Source of the DNA: Bog-473 sp036268485
GTDB taxonomy: Bacteria > Actinomycetota > Acidimicrobiia > Acidimicrobiales > RAAP-2
Direction of reading: 5' to 3'
Assembly (NCBI GenBank): GCA_036268485.1
Contig: DATAUC010000038.1
Coordinates: 201,619-265,618, forward strand
Length of the DNA stretch: 64,000 nt
Part shown: one piece after another, positions 1 through 7,625 of the stretch
Layout: every line of letters starts with the position of its first letter
Position numbering within the stretch: position 1 is the first letter of the stretch
Made by a program: the position numbers and the translations under genes
The notes under the pieces: generated by a model
Told to the model about the DNA's origin: nothing
What the model saw: only the letters and a program-made list of their open reading frames with translations
The model's database searches: none

Positions 1-729
1 AAACTGGCCAGCCGGGCCAGCCGCACTGAACGCGCCCTGGCCGCCCTGACTGAAGTCGACAAGCCGTGGGAAGGGTGGGATCTCCGATTCACCATTGAGC
101 AGGCCCACCGATCGGGTGCCGTCGTGGTCCGCCTGGACGACGCCGTCGTCGAACGGGGCACGTTCGGACTCGGACCCCTCTCCCTCCAGATCGACTGGGC
201 CGATCGGGTGGCACTGGTGGGACCCAACGGGTCGGGCAAGACGACCTTGGTGCAAACGCTGCTTGGTCGGCTCCCCCTCCGTGAGGGCACTCGCTGGATC
301 GGGCCCAGTGTCGTGGTCGGAGAGCTGGGACAGGATCGCCGGATCCTTTCGGGTACCGACGATGTCGTCAGCGCGCTCATGCGGGCGTCCGGACTCCCCC
401 TGTCCGAGGCCCGCTCGACATTGGCCAAGTTCGGGCTGGGCTCCGATGCCGTCACGCGCCCCCCGTCGTCCCTGTCGCCGGGCGAACGCACCCGGGCCGA
501 GTTGTCGGCCTTCTCCGCCATGGGCGTCAACTTTCTGGTGCTCGACGAGCCGACCAATCACCTGGACCTTCCCGCCATCGAGCAGCTGGAGTCCGCGCTG
601 GCTAATTTCGACGGCACGCTGCTCCTGGTTTCGCACGATCGCCGGATGCTCGAGACGGTGGAAGTGACGCGACGGCTCTTGCTTCCCGAGCTTGACTCGA
701 CCGACCGCGGCCTGCGGGAGGACCGGTAG
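1..729 (+). CDS. ABC-F family ATP-binding protein, C-terminal part (5' truncated)
   Basis: The reading frame is open from base 1, so the start lies left of the window and only the last 242 residues are present. They form one complete ATPase domain: Walker A GPNGSGKTT, signature SLSPGERTRAEL, Walker B FLVLDEPTNHLD, then the switch His in LLVSHDRRML. The PTNHLD form of Walker B and the absence of membrane segments are typical of ABC-F proteins, which act on the ribosome (translation factors or antibiotic-resistance proteins) and not as transporters. The preceding visible stretch would be the inter-domain linker. Which ABC-F subfamily it belongs to cannot be told from this half. Confidence 0.9.
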   Translation, partial: KLASRASRTERALAALTEVDKPWEGWDLRFTIEQAHRSGAVVVRLDDAVVERGTFGLGPLSLQIDWADRVALVGPNGSGKTTLVQTLLGRLPLREGTRWIGPSVVVGELGQDRRILSGTDDVVSALMRASGLPLSEARSTLAKFGLGSDAVTRPPSSLSPGERTRAELSAFSAMGVNFLVLDEPTNHLDLPAIEQLESALANFDGTLLLVSHDRRMLETVEVTRRLLLPELDSTDRGLREDR

Positions 730-739
730 CTTGGGCGCA

Positions 740-1564
740 GTGAGCGAGGAGGGCGGCAACCGGGCGCGAGAAGCGGGTGCCGCCACCGTGCAAGCCCTGC
801 GCCGGGCCATGGCCCGCAAGGCAGCCGATCTCATCCGCAGCGACCCCGACGATGCGGCCACCGCCCTCGAGATCGGCCTGGTCGATCGGGAGTGGCTGGA
901 TGAGCCGGGCAGCGGACCGATCTCGTCCAGCGCACCGGCGGACATCCTGCGCCGCTTCCTCGAGCGGAGTGTGGAACGCCGCCCCTCCAAGCTGTCATCG
1001 CTGGGTCTCTCGGCCGTACAACTCCTATCCTCGGGCAACAGTGACGGCGTGGGCGGTACGCCGCAGCCCATCACGGTGGTCTTCACCGATCTGGAGGGCT
1101 TCACCGCCTTCACCGACGCCCGCGGCGACGCCGCCGCCATTGCACTGATCGACGAGCACCACAAGCTGGCCAACCCCATCGTGCGCCGATGGAACGGGAG
1201 GGTGGTCAAGCACCTCGGCGATGGGCTGCTCTGTACCTTCGGCTCACCGGAAACCGGCCTGCGGGCTGCCCTCGAGCTGCTGGGCACGGCGCCGCCACCC
1301 CTGCGTCTACGGGCGGGCGTCCACGTCGGTGAAGCCACCGTGACCAGGGGTGACATCGTCGGCCACGTCGTCAATCTGACGGCTCGGGTGTGTGAGCACG
1401 CCCGGGGCGGGCAGGTCTGGTGCACGGCCGAAGTCCACGACGCCACCGGCCCGCTGGACGGCGTGCACTTCGGGCGCATCAAGGCGCGCCGCCTGAAGGG
1501 CATCAAGGTGCCGGTGGGACTGTGCGAGGCCACTGCCGTGAGCGTTCCCACCACAACTGACTGA
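740..1564 (+). CDS. Class III adenylate/guanylate cyclase
   Basis: About 274 residues from the GTG at 740; an in-frame TTG at 731 is an alternative. It begins 10 bases after the ABC-F stop. The C-terminal 165 residues are a class III cyclase homology domain. Metal-binding Asp residues lie in VFTDLEGFT and HLGDGLLCTF, and the transition-state Asn/Arg pair is in VVNLTARVC, so the domain looks catalytically complete. The N-terminal 110 residues are helical and charged with no recognised domain and no membrane segment, so the enzyme is probably cytosolic and makes cAMP from ATP. This type usually works as a homodimer. Substrate preference (ATP or GTP) is inferred from the family only. Confidence 0.9.
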   Translation: MSEEGGNRAREAGAATVQALRRAMARKAADLIRSDPDDAATALEIGLVDREWLDEPGSGPISSSAPADILRRFLERSVERRPSKLSSLGLSAVQLLSSGNSDGVGGTPQPITVVFTDLEGFTAFTDARGDAAAIALIDEHHKLANPIVRRWNGRVVKHLGDGLLCTFGSPETGLRAALELLGTAPPPLRLRAGVHVGEATVTRGDIVGHVVNLTARVCEHARGGQVWCTAEVHDATGPLDGVHFGRIKARRLKGIKVPVGLCEATAVSVPTTTD

Positions 1565-1624
1565 CAGCACCCACATTTCTTGCAGCGCATTGGCGCTCTG
1601 ACCCGTGTTACGTATGTGATCCAA

Positions 1625-2155
1625 ATGCTGGGGCGGGGACGGCAGCTACATGACGTGACTGATCACGTCCGGGAGTTCGACGACTTCTTCCGAACCAATT
1701 GTCCTCGCCTGGTCGGTCAGGCCTACGTCTACACGGGGGTGCTGGCGGAAGCGCAGGATCTCGCTCACGAGAGCCTGACCCGAGCCTGGGAGCGCTGGGG
1801 CGTGGTGCGCCAGTACGACGATCCGGCTGCCTGGACCCGCAAGGTGCTGCGCAATCTGGCCACCAGCGAATGGCGTCGGGCCGAGGTGCGCCGGACCAAG
1901 AGTCGGCCACCGGTGGACATAGAAGGCCCCGATGTCGAGGCACTGGCCTTGGCGCAGGCGTTGAAACTTCTGCCCACCACCCAACGTCATGCCGTGGTGC
2001 TGCACGATGCCATCGGCATTCCAGTGGCCGACGTGGCCCGGGAACTCGATGTGCCCGAGGGGACCGTGCGCTCGTGGCTGTCCCGAGGGCGCAAGATCCT
2101 GGCCCGGGAGCTCGGTCTCGACGATGACTACGAAGGAGGTGCGCAGCATGGTTGA
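1625..2155 (+). CDS. ECF RNA polymerase sigma factor (SigE-like)
   Basis: About 176 residues from the ATG at 1625; an upstream TTG at 1580 and a downstream GTG are possible. Sigma region 2 is seen as FFRTNCPRLVGQAYVYTG followed by AEAQDLAHESLTRAWERW, and region 4 as LPTTQRHAVVLHDAIGIPVADVARELDVPEGTVRSWLSRGRK. This is a small two-domain group 4 sigma factor that would redirect RNA polymerase in response to an envelope signal. Its stop overlaps the next start by 8 bases, so the two are cotranscribed and coupled, as for a sigma/anti-sigma pair. Confidence 0.9.
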   Translation: MLGRGRQLHDVTDHVREFDDFFRTNCPRLVGQAYVYTGVLAEAQDLAHESLTRAWERWGVVRQYDDPAAWTRKVLRNLATSEWRRAEVRRTKSRPPVDIEGPDVEALALAQALKLLPTTQRHAVVLHDAIGIPVADVARELDVPEGTVRSWLSRGRKILARELGLDDDYEGGAQHG

Positions 2156-3617
2156 CGCCGAAGAGGAACACGTACGGCGCGTCATGGAACGGGTGGCGGC
2201 CCGAGGCGCGGCCTCGGCCGACCAGTTGACACCTGACACCGTCCGCCGAACGCGTCGGGCCGCTGACCCGAGCCGGTCCAACACCGCAACAAGCCGGAGG
2301 CAATGGATGGTGGCCGGGCTCACGGTTGCCGCGGCGGTGGCGTTGCTGGCCCTGCTCCTCCCCAACCTGCTCGCCGACAATCCCACGGTCGTCGGCCACG
2401 CCAAGGCGCCCAACTCCATGAAGATGCAGTTGGTGGATTCGAGCACCTCTCCCTTCGCCTCCGTGGGTGGTGGGCCCCAGACAGGCAACCTCCTCTGTGC
2501 CACCGTCACCGTCTGTTACGCCGACGAGTCATCGGGCAGCACCATGACCGGGTCAGGCATCGAACGAACCGACGACGGGGGGGCCACCTGGCGCCCTACC
2601 GCCGCGCTTCCCGATCACGCCGCGCTGGCGTGGCCATTGTCGTGCCCGAGCGCCGAAGTATGCCTCGGCACGGTGTCGCCGCTCGATGGCTTGTCCGACC
2701 TGCCCTTGGGTTCACTCCATATCGTGCGCACCGAAACCGGCGGTGCCTCATGGGTCATCCACGCGGTCGCCCTTCCTGCGGGCATCGCCCTGCCGACCAT
2801 CAGCCAACTCTCCTGCCCGACCGCCGAACTCTGTATCGCTCAGGTCACCGGCGCGGTGGCGGGAGCCGCCCCGGCCGCCCCTGGCGCCAACGCCCCGGCC
2901 GCCGGCGCCTTCATGGTCACCACCGACGGCGGTACGACCTGGCACGACGAAGGGGCTCCGTCGGATCTGGCGTCGACCATCTTCTTCACCTTCCACTGCG
3001 ATGCTGATGGAAGTTGTATTGGCCTCGCCCCGACCGGCTCGGCGCAGGACCCGAGCACCGAGACTGTGCTTGCGGTGCGGACAACCGGCGTCGGCGCACC
3101 CTGGACCACCGCCTCGTATCCAATGCCCTTCGGCCTGGGGATCTTGATCATGGCGTGTGGTGACAGCCGGCACTGCATCATGGCGTTCCCGACCGACAAT
3201 GGGCTCAAGATGGACGTGGCCGCCACGACGGACGGGGGCCTCCACTGGCTGATCGCGACCGAGCCGTCGAGTTGGCCGACCATCGCCATCTCCCTGAGTT
3301 GCGCCGACGGGCTCAATTGCTTCTTGTCGGCGGCCGACAGCACATCGACCGGTGGATACGCCGATCCGCTGATTGAGGCCACCCACGACGGCGGCTCGAG
3401 CTGGACGCCCATCACATTGCCCGATGTGGACGGCGGACCGCTGGCTCTGGTGTTCCCACTCAGCTGTCCCGTTCCAGCCGGGTGCATCGGTGTAGGCGCC
3501 ACGCCGCAGGAGTTCAATCCACCACGATCGGCCCAGCCACCGAAGCCCGGATCCTTGCCCGTCAACGGCGAGCGGGTCATCGTCTCCAACCTCAAGGGAA
3601 GCCAAACGGACTCATAA
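2148..3617 (+). CDS. Membrane-anchored seven-repeat propeller protein, candidate anti-sigma partner
   Basis: 489 residues from the ATG at 2148, with a strong AAGGAGG ribosome site at 2133-2139 inside the sigma gene. Layout: a short charged cytosolic head (1-52), one membrane helix (about 54-75), then about 410 extracellular residues. The outer part carries seven CX5C motifs (such as SCPSAEVCLG, SCPTAELCIA, HCDADGSCIG) alternating with T-D-G-G-x-x-W segments like those of BNR/Ycf48 beta-propellers. I infer a seven-bladed propeller with one disulphide per blade. Overlap with the sigma gene and the one-helix topology suggest an anti-sigma or sensor role, but the short head shows no recognised zinc-binding anti-sigma (ZAS) motif. 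Confidence 0.75.
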   Translation: MVDAEEEHVRRVMERVAARGAASADQLTPDTVRRTRRAADPSRSNTATSRRQWMVAGLTVAAAVALLALLLPNLLADNPTVVGHAKAPNSMKMQLVDSSTSPFASVGGGPQTGNLLCATVTVCYADESSGSTMTGSGIERTDDGGATWRPTAALPDHAALAWPLSCPSAEVCLGTVSPLDGLSDLPLGSLHIVRTETGGASWVIHAVALPAGIALPTISQLSCPTAELCIAQVTGAVAGAAPAAPGANAPAAGAFMVTTDGGTTWHDEGAPSDLASTIFFTFHCDADGSCIGLAPTGSAQDPSTETVLAVRTTGVGAPWTTASYPMPFGLGILIMACGDSRHCIMAFPTDNGLKMDVAATTDGGLHWLIATEPSSWPTIAISLSCADGLNCFLSAADSTSTGGYADPLIEATHDGGSSWTPITLPDVDGGPLALVFPLSCPVPAGCIGVGATPQEFNPPRSAQPPKPGSLPVNGERVIVSNLKGSQTDS

Positions 3618-3642
3618 GGGGGCGAGCATCACGGAGAAGCGC

Positions 3643-5064
3643 TCAGCGCACCCCGAAGCGGTCCCGTAGGGCCGACTGCGCCGCCAAGTAGCCGCACATC
3701 CCGTGCACCCCTCCACCCGGGGGCGTCGACGCTGAGCAGAGGTACGTGCCTTCCACCGGCGTGCGGAACGGATTCCACCGGGCCACCGGGCGGAACGCCG
3801 TCTGCGGCAGATTGGCCCGGCCCCCGTTGATGTCACCGCCGAGAAAGTTCGGGTTGTAGGCCTCGGTCTGCACGGCCGTCCGCGTCACCTTGGCCAGGAT
3901 GCGGTCCCGAAAACCCGGGGCGAAGCGCTCGATCTGGGCCTCAATGCGTTCCGTCATGTCCACGGGTGACCCGTTGGGCACATGGCAGTAGGCCCACAAT
4001 GCGTGCTGCCCGGCCGGCGCCCGGGTGGGATCGATCACCGAGGGCTGCACCACCAGGACGAAGGGGCGCTCGGGGAGGCGACCGGCGTTGACCTCGGCTT
4101 CGCTCAAGGTCACTTCATCCAGCGTGCCCCCCACGTGCACCGTCACCGCCTGGCGGCAGGCCTCCGCACTCCACGGCACCGGACCGTCCAGGGCCCAGTC
4201 GACCTTGCACGTACCCGGACCGGGCGCAAAGCGCGCCCAGGGACGACCCTGCCGGGCTGACAGCCGGGGACCGGCCAAGGCCAGGAACTGGCGTGGTGTC
4301 GTATCGAGCAGGGTGGCCCGGGCCGGCGGCAACTCCGCCAGCGACGTGATCGGACGTTGAGTGTGGACGGTGCCACCCAGACGGGTGATCTCGCTGACCA
4401 GCCCGGCCCAGATGGCGCCGCTGCCCCCCTGCACCACCGGCCATCCCGCGCCGTGGCCGAGCGCCGTCAGCAGCAGGCCGAAGGCGCCGGTCAAGGGCGC
4501 CGTCATGGGTTCCATGGAGTGGGCCGCCGTGCCAGCCAGGAGGGCGCGGGCGGCATCGGTCGTAAACCGCCCGGTCAGATGCCGCACCGACGGCGTGCCC
4601 AGCTGGGCGAAGCGGGCCAGCGCCAATGGGTGCCTCGGGAAGGCCCGCATGGTCCCCAACACGTAGGGCACAATCGCTCCAAGTTCATCGACCACGGGTC
4701 CGACCGTCGAGCGATACGTGTCACCGTCACCCCCCAACAACGCGGCCGTCTCGTCCACGCTGCGGTGGAGGGCGGCGGCTCTCCCCGTATCGAGCGGATG
4801 GGCGAAGGCGATGTCGGGTTGGAGCAGATGGATGCCCAGGGCGGGCAGGTCCAAGGACTGGAAGAAGGGCGACGCCACCAGCGAGGGGTGCACGGAGGAG
4901 CACACGTCGTGCTGGAATCCGGGCAGCGTCAGAGCTTCGGTCCGTGTCCCGCCCCCCGGAGTGGCGGCGCCCTCGAAGACCTCGACCGCCAGGCCGGCCC
5001 GGGCCAGGGTCAAGGCGGCCGCCAAGCCGTTGGGACCCGAGCCGACGACGACGGCATCGGTCAT
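3643..5064 (-). CDS. FAD-dependent oxidoreductase, phytoene desaturase/NAD(P)-binding superfamily
   Basis: 473 residues from the ATG at 5064. The N-terminus has the dinucleotide-binding fingerprint VVVGSGPNGLAAALTLARAG, with an acidic residue ending the second strand (VEVFEG), and continues in the GGG-T-R-T style of carotenoid desaturase-like flavoproteins. A C-terminal FAD-binding segment reads NPFRTPVEGTYLCSASTPPGGGVHGMCGYLAA. The length fits the CrtI-like/retinol-saturase-like group common in actinobacteria. The substrate is unknown and no carotenoid genes are nearby. It is divergent from the serine hydrolase at 5200, sharing a 135-base intergenic region. Confidence 0.85.
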   Translation of the reverse strand: MTDAVVVGSGPNGLAAALTLARAGLAVEVFEGAATPGGGTRTEALTLPGFQHDVCSSVHPSLVASPFFQSLDLPALGIHLLQPDIAFAHPLDTGRAAALHRSVDETAALLGGDGDTYRSTVGPVVDELGAIVPYVLGTMRAFPRHPLALARFAQLGTPSVRHLTGRFTTDAARALLAGTAAHSMEPMTAPLTGAFGLLLTALGHGAGWPVVQGGSGAIWAGLVSEITRLGGTVHTQRPITSLAELPPARATLLDTTPRQFLALAGPRLSARQGRPWARFAPGPGTCKVDWALDGPVPWSAEACRQAVTVHVGGTLDEVTLSEAEVNAGRLPERPFVLVVQPSVIDPTRAPAGQHALWAYCHVPNGSPVDMTERIEAQIERFAPGFRDRILAKVTRTAVQTEAYNPNFLGGDINGGRANLPQTAFRPVARWNPFRTPVEGTYLCSASTPPGGGVHGMCGYLAAQSALRDRFGVR

Positions 5065-5199
5065 GGGAAACAGGCTAGCCAGGCACCCACGACACCGGTC
5101 GGGCGGCAGACCGAGAACTGTCCTGTTGGCGGCCACCCGGCCCGAGTGCGTAGGTTTCGGTGCGCAACGAACACGTTGCCGGCACAAGGGGGCAGTGGC

Positions 5200-6327
5200 A
5201 TGGCAGACGTACAGGGAACCTGTGAAGCGCGCTTCGACGGGGTGCGCCGCGCCCTCTCCACCAACCTCGATAACGGAGACGACCTCGGCGCATCCGTCGC
5301 CGTGTACGTGCACGGCGAACCGGTGGTCGACATCTGGGGCGGCCATGTCGATGAGACCAAGACGGCGGAGTGGCAATCCGACACGCTGACCAACGTGTGG
5401 TCGACCACCAAGACCATGACTTTCGTCTGCGCGCTCATGCTGGCCGATCGCGGCCAGCTCGACTTTGACGCCCCGGTGGCCCGGTACTGGCCCGAGTTTG
5501 CCGCCGGCGGCAAGGAAGCGGTTCTGGTCCGTCACCTCATGGGTCACACGGCCGGCCTGTCGGGTTGGGAAGAGCCCGTGGCCACCGAGCAGCTGGCCGA
5601 TTGGGAACGCTGCACGTCGCTGCTGGCCGCGCAGACACCGTGGTGGGAGCCCGGCACTGCGTCGGGCTACCACGCCATCACCCAGGGCTACCTGATCGGC
5701 GAAGTCATCCGTCGTATCACCGGCGAATCCATCGGCGCCTGGTTCGCCCGCGAAGTAGCCAAGCCCTTGGAGGCCGACTTCTTCATTGGCCTGCCCGAGG
5801 GCGAGGACCATCGTGTTTCCAACGTCATCCCTCCGCCGCCTCCCGACACCAGTGGCATGGGCGTCTCCGAGCTTCTGAAGAAGACCTTCCTCAATCCACC
5901 GGTCGACGCCTCCATGGCGCACAACGAATGGTGGCGCCGGGCCGAAATCCCCGCCGCCAACGGCCAGGGCAACGCCCGCTCAGTTGCCGCCATTCAGTCC
6001 GTCATTGCCGGACGGGGAACTGCGCGCGGCGTGACGCTCATGTCCGAGGCCACCACCGACCTCATTTTCAAGGAGCAGGCCAACGGCATCGACAAGGTGC
6101 TGGGTACCGCCATCCGCTTCGGCATGGGGTACGGCCTGGGCAACGAGATCATGCCGCTGGGACCTCGAGCCTGCTACTGGGGTGGCTACGGCGGCTCCAT
6201 CATCGTCATCGACCAGGACATGGATCTCGCCGTCTCCTATGTGATGAACCGCATGTACCCAGGTCTGGTGGGCGACCTCCGCGGCGCCACCATCGTCATG
6301 GAGACGTTCGCGGCGATGGCCGCATAA
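5200..6327 (+). CDS. Serine hydrolase, class C beta-lactamase/EstB-type esterase
   Basis: 375 residues from the ATG at 5200. The SxxK nucleophile motif is STTK in NVWSTTKTMTF, near residue 69. The tyrosine motif is in SGYHAITQGYLIGEVI, and the KTG-equivalent is replaced by GGYGG (YWGGYGGSIIVID). This combination is typical of family VIII carboxylesterases and EstB-like hydrolases and not of true beta-lactamases. No signal peptide is visible, so it is probably cytosolic. Its 3' end overlaps the converging RidA gene by 32 bases. Confidence 0.88.
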   Translation: MADVQGTCEARFDGVRRALSTNLDNGDDLGASVAVYVHGEPVVDIWGGHVDETKTAEWQSDTLTNVWSTTKTMTFVCALMLADRGQLDFDAPVARYWPEFAAGGKEAVLVRHLMGHTAGLSGWEEPVATEQLADWERCTSLLAAQTPWWEPGTASGYHAITQGYLIGEVIRRITGESIGAWFAREVAKPLEADFFIGLPEGEDHRVSNVIPPPPPDTSGMGVSELLKKTFLNPPVDASMAHNEWWRRAEIPAANGQGNARSVAAIQSVIAGRGTARGVTLMSEATTDLIFKEQANGIDKVLGTAIRFGMGYGLGNEIMPLGPRACYWGGYGGSIIVIDQDMDLAVSYVMNRMYPGLVGDLRGATIVMETFAAMAA

Positions 6328-6703
6328 CAGCTTCGGCCTCAATCTCGACCTGCCAGCCCGGATCGAGCAGCGCAGCGACGACCACCATGGTGGCGGCTGG
6401 CCGGATCGAACCGAAGACCGCTCCGTGCGCCGCCGACACCCCATCGGCCGCCGCCACCGAGGTCAGGAACATACGGGTCCGCACCACGTCCTCGAGGCCG
6501 GCCCCGGCCTCGGCCAAAGCTCCGGCGATGATCTCGAGGCAACGACGGGCCTGCGCCTCGGCGTCGTCCGGGCACGATCCGTCGGGCCAGATGGGCCCGG
6601 TGCCTGACACCAGTACCCGGTCCCCCACCCGGACGGCCCGGCTGAACCCGATGGTGGGCTCGAAGGGCGAACCCGAGCTGATGCGCTGTCGATCGTCGGT
6701 CAC
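6296..6703 (-). CDS. RidA/YjgF family protein
   Basis: 135 residues from the GTG at 6703, the first start before the conserved fold. Sequence features include SRAVRVGDRVLVSGTGPIWP, the central AEAQARRCLEIIAGALAEAGAGLEDVVRTRMFLT, and the C-terminal VEIEAEAV. Family members hydrolyse reactive enamine/imine intermediates (2-aminoacrylate deaminase) or related metabolites as cytosolic trimers. The usual active-site Arg appears to be in VRTRMFLT. The last 32 bases overlap the converging serine hydrolase, so there is no room for a separate terminator. Confidence 0.88.
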   Translation of the reverse strand: MTDDRQRISSGSPFEPTIGFSRAVRVGDRVLVSGTGPIWPDGSCPDDAEAQARRCLEIIAGALAEAGAGLEDVVRTRMFLTSVAAADGVSAAHGAVFGSIRPAATMVVVAALLDPGWQVEIEAEAVMRPSPRTSP

Positions 6704-6845
6704 CGCAAGAGTCTGACAGCGCACACGCCATGTCAGGGCCGCCCTGAGCGCCGGTCGGCACACCGGTACCCTGTACGACATTCCACGCCCGCATTCGAAC
6801 CAGCGACGCACTCGTCTCTCCCACCGCCTCGGCCTCCTGGTCGCC

Positions 6846-7583
6846 GTGGCCGGGCTCGCCGTCGCCACCGCGTCGTGTGCGTCACCGCACGCCGTGGCCA
6901 AGCCGGCACCGGCATCGCCGCCTGCGCCCAAGGTGCACAAGGCCGTGGTGGCCGGGCTCACCGCACCGGCCGGCATGACCATGGTGGCCCTCACCCACGG
7001 CGCCATACCGGGCTCGCCCGAGCCCGGAGCACCCGAAACCTTGGAGGTCCCGTCCAACTGGTACGGCTACCCCTCCATCCTCCCCGTCATCGCATCGAAG
7101 CCGAATTGGGTCGAGGTGCGTCTGGCCCAGCGGCCCAACGGCTCCACCACCTGGGTACCGCTCAGTGACGTGTCGATCTCCTACACGCCCTATCGCATTG
7201 TGGTGGACTTGAGCACCGAACGCCTGACCGTCTACAAGCTGGGGCAAGAGATCGACGACTTTCCCGCCGGCATCGGCGCACCCGACGAGCCGACCGTCAC
7301 GGGTCACTACTTCATGACCATGCAGGCAGCCGCCCCCAACGCCGGCTACGGGCCCTTCGTGCTGGTCACGTCGGCCCACTCGGACACCATCACCGATTGG
7401 CAGGCCTCGGGCGACGCCATCATCGCCATTCACGGCCCCATCTCCTCCTACGACGACTCGCTGATCGGCACCACCGGGGCCGCCATCTCCCACGGGTGCA
7501 TCCGCTTGCACGACGCCGATCTGGCTCAGCTGGCCGACATCCCGCCCGGCACGCCGATCGACATCGTTTCCAGCCAGGCCTAG
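6846..7583 (+). CDS. L,D-transpeptidase (YkuD domain), probable lipoprotein
   Basis: The YkuD catalytic motif is complete: HGPISSYDD with the conserved His, then SHGCIRLHDADL with the nucleophilic Cys. Such enzymes form 3-3 cross-links in peptidoglycan or attach proteins to it. The first canonical start is the GTG at 6846, but that leaves only ten residues before the lipobox-like TASC. The frame stays open upstream and encodes an ideal n-region and h-region (RRTRLSHRLGLLVAVAG), so the true start is probably a rare codon near 6771 (CTG) or 6780 (ATT). Residues 100-240 form the catalytic domain. It is likely anchored outside the membrane through the lipobox Cys. Confidence 0.88.
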   Translation: MAGLAVATASCASPHAVAKPAPASPPAPKVHKAVVAGLTAPAGMTMVALTHGAIPGSPEPGAPETLEVPSNWYGYPSILPVIASKPNWVEVRLAQRPNGSTTWVPLSDVSISYTPYRIVVDLSTERLTVYKLGQEIDDFPAGIGAPDEPTVTGHYFMTMQAAAPNAGYGPFVLVTSAHSDTITDWQASGDAIIAIHGPISSYDDSLIGTTGAAISHGCIRLHDADLAQLADIPPGTPIDIVSSQA

Positions 7584-7625
7584 GACGTTTCCCACGGCAG
7601 TGCGTGGCGCGGTAGACACTCCCCA

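Noticed and set aside
4357..5199. Upstream extension of the serine hydrolase frame
   Set aside because: The extension is antisense to the FAD oxidoreductase gene, and the hydrolase family starts at the ATG at 5200.
5065..5922. N-terminal extension of the FAD oxidoreductase frame
   Set aside because: The FAD-binding fingerprint starts right after the ATG at 5064; upstream residues are antisense to the serine hydrolase.
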